From NCBI GenBank assembly GCA_027483425.1, contig JAIXUR010000131.1, positions 1 through 5,206 on the forward strand: DNA of 5,206 bases, read 5' to 3'. Positions 1 to 5,206 of the stretch are shown here, one piece after another (position 1 is the stretch's first letter; each line of letters begins with the position of its first letter). This DNA is from Cyanobacteriota bacterium (GTDB lineage Bacteria; Cyanobacteriota; Cyanobacteriia; Phormidesmidales; Phormidesmidaceae). Made by a program: the position numbers and the translations under genes. Under the pieces are notes generated by a model. It worked only from the letters and a program-made list of their open reading frames with translations. It made no database searches and was not told the origin of the DNA.

Positions 1-676
1 CCTGGGCCGCCCAATACCGGCCTTGCTGTAGCCAGGGGTGGAGGGCCGGGGGTTGCACCGCTGCATCGGGCAGGGCCAGGGCTTCGTCGCTAAAGGACAC
101 CATCACCGGTGTCGATGGGCTGCCCCCCAATCCCCCCCCGCCCCCTGATGTAGAGGTGCCGTTGGAGCTGGCGATGGCCATGGCGGGAGCATCGCTGCGC
201 TGCACTGTCCCAGAATGGGGCCCATGCTCCGCTCCATGCTGAGGCCAATCGTCCCCTCCACCCGTTGGCTCCATGGATCTAGCGGGTGGCCTAGCGGGCC
301 GATTATCCGCCGGAAAGAGTACCCGGGCCGCATCGTCGGCTTGCCACGTAAAGGTATGTATGGCGTAGGGCTGGGGGGCCGCCGTGAGCTGTAAATAGAG
401 TCGCACCGAGATCACTGGCACCATGGCCCAGTCGGCCTCGGGCAGCCCTACCACCGGCACCAGGTCACGGAAGGTCGACTCTAGCTCCTTGAGTAGATCG
501 TTGGGCTCCCTGACCTCGGGAGCCGGGTGCTCAGCCAGCAACAGGATCCGACCCGAGCGCTCCGAGCAGTCTATGGCCGTGAGCCCAGGGTACAGGCTGG
601 TGTCCTTCAAGTAGACAGCAAAGGCCTGCTGAAGGGGCTCAAGCCCCGTGGTGGTAGGTGGTAAGAGTGAGGTCAT
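1..676 (-). CDS. Unrecognised protein, N-terminal 225 residues (truncated by window edge)
   Basis: Reading the minus strand from the ATG at 676 gives an uninterrupted frame of 225 codons to the left edge, so the C-terminus lies outside the window. The protein begins MTSLLPPTTTGLEPLQQAFA. Residues 10-125 look like a compact alpha/beta domain, with hydrophobic strands such as GRILLLAEHP (about 42-51) and VISVRLYLQL (about 88-97), followed by PYAIHTFTW. Residues 126-190 are low complexity, rich in Pro, Gly, Ser and His, with a Gly run at about 178-185. A second ordered-looking segment begins near 190 (VMVSFSDEALALP). No signal peptide or membrane helix is visible in this part. No good Shine-Dalgarno lies before the ATG. 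The long open frame, the domain-linker pattern and the divergent arrangement with the response regulator support a real gene. I do not recognise the family and assign no function. Confidence 0.72.
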   Translation of the reverse strand, partial: MTSLLPPTTTGLEPLQQAFAVYLKDTSLYPGLTAIDCSERSGRILLLAEHPAPEVREPNDLLKELESTFRDLVPVVGLPEADWAMVPVISVRLYLQLTAAPQPYAIHTFTWQADDAARVLFPADNRPARPPARSMEPTGGGDDWPQHGAEHGPHSGTVQRSDAPAMAIASSNGTSTSGGGGGLGGSPSTPVMVSFSDEALALPDAAVQPPALHPWLQQGRYWAAQ

Positions 677-823
677 AGGGTACCGATGGTGATTTCCCCA
701 AACAGCCAGGCTCCAAAGCGCAAACGACCCAATTGTTATGCCCCTAGATGTGACGACACCAGGCTTTCCGGATCCCAACAGCCGGGGCTCGATAGCTAGG
801 GAATGCCACCGCCTGGTTTCCCG

Positions 824-839
824 ACCCCAGCTTGGGGGT
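824..839. promoter_or_regulatory. GC-rich inverted repeat upstream of the response regulator gene
   Basis: The sequence ACCCCAGCTTGGGGGT contains perfect complementary arms CCCCA and TGGGG around a 3-base centre (or ACCCC and GGGGT around six bases). It lies in the non-coding gap between two divergent genes, about 90-105 bases before the chosen start of the response regulator gene and about 35 bases before a candidate -10 box. The position fits a dimer-binding operator, possibly autoregulatory, but no known regulator site matches it and arms this short can arise by chance in GC-rich DNA. Confidence 0.22.
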
Positions 840-872
840 TAACCAGTCTATGGCAAGGGTTTCCTTAGTGAG

Positions 873-878
873 TATGCT
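873..878 (+). promoter_or_regulatory. Candidate -10 box for the response regulator gene
   Basis: TATGCT resembles a sigma-70 type -10 hexamer (TATAAT). No convincing -35 hexamer lies 16-18 bases upstream, where the sequence is around ATGGCA. If used, transcription would begin near 885, leaving a leader of about 45 bases before the GTG at 929 and almost none before the alternative GTG at 887. This is a weak prediction. Confidence 0.22.
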
Positions 879-928
879 AGTCCAAGGTGGATGTTCTGGG
901 ACAAGATATCTTTGGACGATGGGTCGCC

Positions 929-1642
929 GTGCTAATTCTAATTGTGGAAGATGAGGCCGAAATTGCCCGGCTGATTCGGCTTTACCTAGAGAAAGAAGGC
1001 TTTACCTGCGAAGTCTGCGAAGATGGCGAAACCGCCCTGCGCTACCAGCAGACGCTCCAGCCTGACTTAATTATTCTCGACGTCATGCTGCCCAAGCTCG
1101 ACGGCCTCGAGGTCTGTACCCGTATTCGCCAGGGCCCAGGGGCCAAAGACCCCTACATTCTCATTCTCACGGCCCGGGGGGAAGAAATCGATCGCATTAT
1201 TGGTCTCTCCACCGGGGCCGACGACTACCTGGTGAAGCCCTTTAGCCCCCGGGAGTTGGTGGCTCGGGTGCGCGCCCTGCTGCGCCGGAGTCTGCGCCAC
1301 AGCCAAGTGGCCCCCAGCCAGGTCTATCGCACGGTTCACTTTAGCCTTGACCTCGACCAGCGCATTGCCCATCGCCAGCCAGACCCCCAGCGGTCAGAGC
1401 TCCTGGATCTGACTCCCCTGGAGTTTGATCTGCTGGCGACCTTTATGAGCCACCCCGGTCGGGTGTGGAGCCGCCAACACCTGATCGAGAAACTCTGGGG
1501 AGAAGACTTCTTTGGCGACGAGCGCGTGGTCGATACCCACATCGCCCGGCTACGCAAGAAGGTAGAGCCCGACTCATCGCAGCCCACCTTCGTCAAGACG
1601 GTCACCGGGGTGGGGTACCGCTTTGAAGATGACCCTCTATAG
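929..1642 (+). CDS. OmpR/PhoB-family two-component response regulator
   Basis: The product is a 237-residue cytoplasmic transcription factor switched by aspartate phosphorylation. Residues 1-120 are a receiver domain with the expected active-site set: acidic pair E7-D8 (LILIVEDE), phospho-acceptor D51 (LIILDVMLPKLDG), T81 (LILTARG) and K103 (LVKPFSP). Residues about 135-233 are an OmpR-type winged helix: LDLTPLEFDLL, then the recognition-helix region ERVVDTHIARLRKKVE and the hairpin end VTGVGYRF. Length and architecture are normal for the family. The frame is open back to a GTG at 887, which would add 14 residues (MDVLGQDIFGRWVA). I prefer the GTG at 929 because receiver domains normally begin directly with the first strand (MLILIVEDE); neither start has a good ribosome binding site. 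No histidine kinase gene is adjacent, so the input signal is unknown. I could not assign it to a named cyanobacterial regulator. Confidence 0.93.
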   Translation: MLILIVEDEAEIARLIRLYLEKEGFTCEVCEDGETALRYQQTLQPDLIILDVMLPKLDGLEVCTRIRQGPGAKDPYILILTARGEEIDRIIGLSTGADDYLVKPFSPRELVARVRALLRRSLRHSQVAPSQVYRTVHFSLDLDQRIAHRQPDPQRSELLDLTPLEFDLLATFMSHPGRVWSRQHLIEKLWGEDFFGDERVVDTHIARLRKKVEPDSSQPTFVKTVTGVGYRFEDDPL

Positions 1643-1666
1643 GGTCTTGTCTGGCGATTTTTTTTT
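1631..1666 (+). terminator. Possible weak terminator between convergent genes
   Basis: A perfect 6-bp inverted repeat, GACCCT-ctat-AGGGTC (1631-1646), spans the response regulator stop codon. An uninterrupted run of nine T follows at 1658-1666. The 11-base gap between stem and T run is longer than in a classical intrinsic terminator, so efficiency is doubtful. The location, in the 33-bp gap between two genes reading towards each other, is where a terminator would be expected. Confidence 0.35.
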
Positions 1667-1675
1667 AGCGATTTT

Positions 1676-2233
1676 CTAGGGGCGCTTGAACAGGCTCATA
1701 CCCATGACATGGGCGTCTATATTGGGATCATGGGTGGTTATCGACAGGCGCAGGCGGCCATCGTCAATGGTGATCCCATAGGGGCCATAGCGAGACCAAT
1801 CCCCTCGGGGCAGATGGCCAATGCCCTCGGCGATCGGTTGCCCGGCCACCATGACATCGAGACTATGCCAGTGGGTTTGGTAGTTTTCCATCACCCACAG
1901 GTACAGGTCGTAGTGGTCGTTGGGGAGGGTTTGCTCTAGGTCTAGGGTCTGGGCCTTGAAGATGACCGTATTCAGCATGGTGCGCACCCCTCGACTGGCA
2001 TAGGGCCGAGGAATTGTGGCCATACTGGCAGCGGTTACCCCCGGCGTAGACAGCCCGCTGGCCAGGGCCTCTGGGTAAGAGTGCCAGCGATCGCCAGCGA
2101 CCACCACGCTCCCACCGCCAAAGTTAATCCCCTTTACAAACGTTCCTGGTGCCGGTAGCTCCTGGGCTGGGGCCCCCCAGTCCCGTAGTGCTAACCAGGG
2201 CTGAAGAAGAAGAAACTTGACTTTGCCGAGCAT
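1676..2233 (-). CDS. Malectin-like / carbohydrate-binding beta-sandwich protein (putative)
   Basis: The 185-residue product consists almost entirely of one domain. After about 30 residues it reads FVKGINFGGGSVVVAGDRWHSY, then DLYLWVMENYQTHWHSLDVMV, GIGHLPRGDWSRYGPYGI, and ends DAHVMGMSLFKRP. An opening 'xINFGGG...V.G..W', a central strand like YDLYLWVMEN and a closing 'H.MG.SLFK' are typical of malectin-like and galactose-binding-like domains, which bind sugars and are often attached to secreted hydrolases. The family call is by pattern only. No catalytic domain is fused, and the N-terminus (MLGKVKFLLLQPWLALRDWG) is not a convincing signal peptide, so location is unclear. The frame extends upstream to a GTG at 2269 (12 more residues), but those codons are AT-richer than the rest, so I chose the ATG at 2233. 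Neither start has a strong ribosome binding site. The gene is convergent with the response regulator and divergent from the methyltransferase. Confidence 0.8.
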   Translation of the reverse strand: MLGKVKFLLLQPWLALRDWGAPAQELPAPGTFVKGINFGGGSVVVAGDRWHSYPEALASGLSTPGVTAASMATIPRPYASRGVRTMLNTVIFKAQTLDLEQTLPNDHYDLYLWVMENYQTHWHSLDVMVAGQPIAEGIGHLPRGDWSRYGPYGITIDDGRLRLSITTHDPNIDAHVMGMSLFKRP

Positions 2234-2334
2234 AGCGATGAGCCCACTTAAAGCGCTAACGTCAACCACCCATCATCCTACAAACACCCTCTGACATTGA
2301 TTAGCGGGTATGAAGTGTAGGACTTTAAATTTTT

Positions 2335-2374
2335 CTGGCCTGTGAACTCTGGCCTGTGAACTCTGGCCTGTGAA
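2335..2374 (+). repeat. 14-bp direct tandem repeat, about 2.9 copies
   Basis: The unit CTGGCCTGTGAACT occurs exactly at 2335-2348 and 2349-2362. A third copy at 2363-2374 matches the first 12 bases before diverging to GG. The last copy supplies the GAA of the GAAGG just before the methyltransferase start, so the repeat is embedded in the likely 5' untranslated region. It is non-coding in the chosen gene model. Its length is not a multiple of three, and gain or loss of a unit would change leader length without altering the protein. Confidence 0.9.
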
Positions 2375-2376
2375 GG
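2372..2376 (+). promoter_or_regulatory. Ribosome binding site candidate for trmJ
   Basis: GAAGG lies three bases before the ATG at 2380, closer than the usual five to nine. It favours 2380 over the later ATGs at 2428 and 2443, which lack a well-placed purine-rich site, but the tight spacing keeps the start uncertain. A TTG at 2377, in the same frame, is too close to use this site. Confidence 0.35.
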
Positions 2377-2379
2377 TTG

Positions 2380-3216
2380 ATGTCCGCCCTCACCCCTCAG
2401 CCGCTACCATGGGGAATCGCCAACGCTATGGCATTGTCAACGATGGGCCTCTGGCAGCTCGAGCAAATCCGCATTGTCTTAGTCGAGCCGGCTGGGCCTC
2501 GGAATGTGGGCGCTACGGCTCGGGTCATGAAAAACATGGGCCTGCGCCATCTGGTGCTCGTGAACCCCCAGTGCGACCCCTGCGATGAAGAGGCGCGACG
2601 GATGGCGGTGCACGGGGCCGATATCCTGGCCATCGCCAGTACCGTCGCCACCTTGCCCGAGGCGCTGATTGGATGCGAGCGGGCGATCGCCACCACGGGC
2701 CGCCTGCATCGCCAGGACCAACCCCTAGAACTGCCGGAAACGGCGCTCCCCTGGCTACTCCCCCCGGTTCCCCAGGACAGTTTTGCGGCCGCCCTAGTGT
2801 TTGGCCCCGAGGACCGGGGCTTAAGCAACGATGAACTGGTCTATGCCCAGCGTTGGGTGCGCATTCCCGCCAGCGCCGACTACCCCTCCTTAAACCTGGC
2901 CCAGGCGGTGGCGGTCTGTAGCTACCTGCTCCATCGCCTGGCCCTGGCCGAGGCCCTAGGCGATGCCTTTCCGCCAGCGACCTGGGCGACGACAGGGTCT
3001 TCGGCACCGTTGGATCAACTAGAGGGGTTTTATCAAGATTTAGAAACCCTTTTGCTGAAGATCGGTTATCTTTACCCCCATACCGCCCCAAGCCGGATGG
3101 CTAAATTGCGACATTTGCTGCATCGGGCGGGGCCAGATCCAGCAGAATTGGCTATGCTTAGGGGCGTTCTGCGCCAGGTCAACTGGGCGGTGGATAAAAC
3201 ATCTCAGACGTTCTAG
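2380..3216 (+). CDS. trmJ: TrmJ-like tRNA (cytidine/uridine-2'-O-)-methyltransferase, SPOUT family
   Basis: The 278-residue product belongs to the SpoU/TrmH branch of SPOUT enzymes, knotted dimers that transfer a methyl group from S-adenosylmethionine to a ribose 2'-OH. All three family motifs are present: motif 1, VLVEPAGPRNVGATARVMKNMGL, with N42 and R48; motif 2, LVFGPEDRGLSNDEL (139-153), with E144; and motif 3, YPSLNLAQAVAVCSYLL, with S170, N172 and L173 in the knot. The helical tail (about 210-270, with LLLKIGYLYP and MAKLRHLLHRA) is the extension typical of TrmJ, which methylates position 32 of the tRNA anticodon loop, and this favours TrmJ over TrmH or TrmL. Substrate is inferred from family, not shown. 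The first 21-26 residues (MSALTPQPLPWGIANAMALST) precede the conserved region beginning LEQIRIVLVEP; an ATG at 2443 would give 257 residues, nearer the usual length. The next gene starts 78 bp downstream on the same strand. Confidence 0.92.
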   Translation: MSALTPQPLPWGIANAMALSTMGLWQLEQIRIVLVEPAGPRNVGATARVMKNMGLRHLVLVNPQCDPCDEEARRMAVHGADILAIASTVATLPEALIGCERAIATTGRLHRQDQPLELPETALPWLLPPVPQDSFAAALVFGPEDRGLSNDELVYAQRWVRIPASADYPSLNLAQAVAVCSYLLHRLALAEALGDAFPPATWATTGSSAPLDQLEGFYQDLETLLLKIGYLYPHTAPSRMAKLRHLLHRAGPDPAELAMLRGVLRQVNWAVDKTSQTF

Positions 3217-3294
3217 TCAGGGACCAGGCGAAAGCCTAGTCGAAGGCCCTGGCCAAGAGCAGGGGCGACAGCACACTCGGCGTGAGCAAGACAG

Positions 3295-5163
3295 ATGGCA
3301 CAGTACGACGATTCTCGTAATCCCTTTTCGTCGACCCCAGGGCGTTCTGAGGGGGAGTCGCCCTGGGGTGAGACCGCATCAGGGGCCGCCCGAGGGGGCC
3401 TACAGCTTCCGGGCGGGGACGATGGTACCTGGAGTGGCAGTAAATTCCAGCGACCCTCACCCGCCGTGCGTCAGCGCAACCAATGGCGGCAACAGCAGCA
3501 GCTGACCCCCGACTTTGGGGTCGCCGCCAGCGAGCCCGAGCCGGTGCGATCGCCGCCATCCCGCAACGCGTCGCTGCCCTCCTTTGGGCGCGGCCCGGTT
3601 TCCCCCCAGCCCGTGGCCAAGTCCCTGGCCCAGCCCCTAGGCCAGCCCCCAGCCCCGATCCAGCCCAACCGACCAATTCTGGGGCGACTCACCCCACCCC
3701 AGCCAGGCCAGACCAGCGGCACTGGGTTGCAGATGCATCCCCATAGTTTTCAAGGTGCTCAAGCCGGTAGCCCGGCTCCCAGCGCATTGGGAGCCACGGG
3801 TCTCCCCTCCAACGTAACGCCGATGCGCTCTCCGGCGCGACGGTTGCCCGCACCTGGGATCGCGGCCACCCAGGCCGCCCGCTCCCAGGTGGCTGACCCC
3901 GGCGCTGGAGTTGAGGGCGGGGTGGCCCAGCGGCGATCGCGCCCCCAGGCTGTGCGGCGGCGGTTGGCTAACCCGCCCCTGCCTCTGCTCTACCTGATTC
4001 GTCTGGTTATTTTGGGTGTCGGGGTCGCGGCGATCGCCGGTACGCTGCTGTCGGTGCTCAGCCCCGCCAACGTGGCCTCCCCCGGTGAAGGGGGAGCGTC
4101 CCCGGCCCAGGCCTCGAATCCGACTAAAGCCACCGGTGCCCTGCTCGAGGGGACGACGGCCAGCACCATTGCCGACCTGCGGTTGACCAGCGAGAGTACC
4201 TACCTGAAGGGGGAACTCGAGCAGTTGGCGACCCTCACCCCTGGGCTGACCCCAGTGGCCTTTGCGGTGGATTTAGACTCGGGGGAGTACGTTGACCTGG
4301 GCGGGGCCGAGCCAGTGGCGGCGGCCAGCACGATCAAGGTGCCGATTTTAGTGGCCTTTTTGCAGCAGGTAGACGCCGGCACCATTGCCCTGAATCAAGC
4401 CATGGTGCTCCAGGAAGAGTACGTTGCCGGGGGGTCGGGCAACATGCGTGGCGAAGCCGTGGGTACCGAGTACACCGCCCTAGAGGTGGCCACCCGCATG
4501 ATTGTAGACAGCGACAACACCGCTACCAATATGATGATTGCCGCCCTGGGTGGCGTTGAGGCGCTCAATCAGACCTTTGCGGCCTGGGGCCTAGGGTCTA
4601 CGCTGCTACGCAGCCCCCTGCCCGACCTGGATGGCACCAACACCACCAGTCCCAACGACCTGGCCCTGCTGATGGCGCTGATCGACCAAGGCGGGCTGGT
4701 CACGCCGCGATCGCGCGATCGCATGTTCAGCATTATGCAGCGCACGGTCAACCGAGGCCTGATTCCGTCGGGGATTAGCGATGGCTCGGTGATGGCCAAC
4801 AAAACCGGCGACATTGCTACCATACTGGGCGATGTCGCCTTGGTCGATGTGCCCAACGGTAGACGCTACGTCCTGGCCGTGATGGTGCAGCGCCCCACCA
4901 ACGATGGCCGTGCCAGCGAACTGATCCGCCGCATGACCGAAACTATTCACCAGGAAATGGCCCAGCCGGTGGCCCCGGTGGGTGGTGACCCCAACGCCGC
5001 CCCGCTCAGCCCCCCAGGCGAATTTGAGCAGCCTGGAGCGACTGGAGCCCCCGGCAAATTTGTGCCCCAGGGCGAACCCGGCATTCCAGTCACCCCGGTG
5101 CCGGTTGAGGTGCCCCCGCTGCCGGACAGGGCACCCGCCCGGGATGAGGTGCCGCCGGGGTGA
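3295..5163 (+). CDS. Membrane-anchored serine hydrolase, class A beta-lactamase-like (penicillin-recognising) domain
   Basis: The 622-residue product has four parts. Residues 1-220 are low complexity and rich in Pro, Gln, Ser, Gly and Arg, ending in a basic patch (QRRSRPQAVRRR). Residues about 228-255 (LPLLYLIRLVILGVGVAAIA) form one membrane segment; the basic flank predicts the N-terminus in the cytoplasm and the rest in the periplasm. Residues about 300-555 form a beta-lactamase-like domain with the nucleophile motif S345-T-I-K348, S406-D-N408 and K503-T-G505. Residues 556-622 are a Pro/Gly-rich tail. The family acylates on the active-site serine and includes class A beta-lactamases and cell-wall-related proteins. 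The Glu-x-x-x-Asn motif needed for beta-lactam hydrolysis is not evident: the corresponding loop reads LLRSPLPDLDGTNTTSP. I therefore favour a peptidoglycan-related or binding role over resistance, as an inference. The ATG at 3295 is the first in frame; its ribosome binding site is weak. Co-transcription with trmJ is possible. Confidence 0.92.
   Translation: MAQYDDSRNPFSSTPGRSEGESPWGETASGAARGGLQLPGGDDGTWSGSKFQRPSPAVRQRNQWRQQQQLTPDFGVAASEPEPVRSPPSRNASLPSFGRGPVSPQPVAKSLAQPLGQPPAPIQPNRPILGRLTPPQPGQTSGTGLQMHPHSFQGAQAGSPAPSALGATGLPSNVTPMRSPARRLPAPGIAATQAARSQVADPGAGVEGGVAQRRSRPQAVRRRLANPPLPLLYLIRLVILGVGVAAIAGTLLSVLSPANVASPGEGGASPAQASNPTKATGALLEGTTASTIADLRLTSESTYLKGELEQLATLTPGLTPVAFAVDLDSGEYVDLGGAEPVAAASTIKVPILVAFLQQVDAGTIALNQAMVLQEEYVAGGSGNMRGEAVGTEYTALEVATRMIVDSDNTATNMMIAALGGVEALNQTFAAWGLGSTLLRSPLPDLDGTNTTSPNDLALLMALIDQGGLVTPRSRDRMFSIMQRTVNRGLIPSGISDGSVMANKTGDIATILGDVALVDVPNGRRYVLAVMVQRPTNDGRASELIRRMTETIHQEMAQPVAPVGGDPNAAPLSPPGEFEQPGATGAPGKFVPQGEPGIPVTPVPVEVPPLPDRAPARDEVPPG
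4707..4722. repeat. Two abutted HIP1 octamers (GCGATCGC x2)
   Basis: Two copies of the cyanobacterial HIP1 palindrome lie directly end to end, making a 16-bp palindrome inside the serine hydrolase gene, where it encodes part of PRSRDRM. Single copies occur at 2087-2094 (malectin-like gene), 2683-2690 (trmJ), and 3546-3553, 3933-3940 and 4030-4037 (serine hydrolase). All seven are within coding sequence. HIP1 is abundant in many cyanobacterial genomes and is the best lineage marker here. Confidence 0.9.
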
Positions 5164-5206
5164 GAGGTGGTTTGAAAAGGTGGGAATTACAAAGTAAAGA
5201 CACGGC

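Noticed and set aside
103..333. Minus-strand open frame of 76 codons
   Set aside because: It lies in a different frame inside the longer open frame 1-676 on the same strand, and its translation is low complexity without family resemblance.
423..614. Plus-strand open frame of 63 codons
   Set aside because: It is antisense to the 1-676 gene and its Ser/Arg-rich translation looks like a codon-bias shadow.
1067..1605. Two minus-strand open frames (1067-1372 and 1336-1605)
   Set aside because: Both are antisense to the well-supported response regulator and have no recognisable domain.
2397..3091. Three minus-strand open frames, up to 188 codons
   Set aside because: All are antisense to the trmJ coding region, whose conserved motifs fix the true frame; their Arg/Pro/Gly-rich translations are typical of GC-rich shadows.
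3221..3255. Short hairpins between trmJ and the serine hydrolase gene, including AGGC-GAAA-GCCT at 3226-3237
   Set aside because: The stem is only four base pairs and no T run follows, so it is not supported as a terminator or RNA element despite the GNRA-type loop.
3236..3746. Open frames on both strands over the N-terminal region of the serine hydrolase
   Set aside because: GC-rich low-complexity coding DNA gives long open frames in every register. The real frame continues without a break into the membrane helix and the catalytic domain.
4569..4950. Minus-strand open frames of 95 and 114 codons
   Set aside because: They are antisense to the catalytic domain carrying the KTG motif.
3295..5163. 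Antibiotic resistance beta-lactamase
   Set aside because: The omega-loop Glu motif is not seen, and the long disordered regions are unlike classical secreted class A enzymes.
1..5206. CRISPR array, tRNA, rRNA or insertion sequence
   Set aside because: No spaced direct repeats, cloverleaf-like segments, rRNA stretches or transposase frames were seen; the only tandem repeat is the 14-bp array at 2335-2374, which has no spacers.

Overview
The window looks like chromosomal DNA from a cyanobacterium, probably one with a GC-rich genome. The octamer GCGATCGC (HIP1, a repeat characteristic of many cyanobacterial genomes) occurs seven times in 5.2 kb, far above chance, and two copies are directly abutted at 4707-4722. 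The gene content fits: an OmpR-type response regulator, a SPOUT RNA methyltransferase and a proline-rich membrane-anchored serine hydrolase. I see no rRNA, tRNA, CRISPR array, insertion sequence or phage gene.

Layout, left to right. Positions 1-676 (minus) hold the first 225 codons of an unrecognised protein that runs off the left edge; it has a compact N-terminal region and then a Gly/Pro/Ser-rich linker. A non-coding stretch of about 250 bp with a GC-rich inverted repeat separates it from a divergent OmpR/PhoB-family response regulator (929-1642, plus; the open frame extends back to a GTG at 887). The regulator ends 33 bp from the stop of a convergent gene (1676-2233, minus; possible GTG start at 2269) whose product resembles a malectin-like carbohydrate-binding beta-sandwich without an obvious signal peptide. 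Divergent from that gene, after a leader containing a 14-bp tandem repeat, is a TrmJ-like tRNA 2'-O-methyltransferase (2380-3216, plus). It is followed after 78 bp by a 622-residue protein (3295-5163, plus) with a long Pro/Gln-rich cytoplasmic region, one membrane segment and a class A beta-lactamase-like domain with intact SxxK, SDN and KTG motifs. The last 43 bases show nothing identifiable.

The genes do not form an evident pathway. trmJ and the serine hydrolase could be co-transcribed (same strand, 78 bp apart, no clear terminator), but their functions are unrelated. The response regulator has no histidine kinase beside it in this window. I found no convincing new multi-gene system. The points most worth a second look are the tandem repeat abutting the trmJ start, the penicillin-recognising domain without a recognisable beta-lactamase deacylation Glu, the orphan malectin-like protein, and the edge-truncated gene with poly-G tracts in its coding strand.
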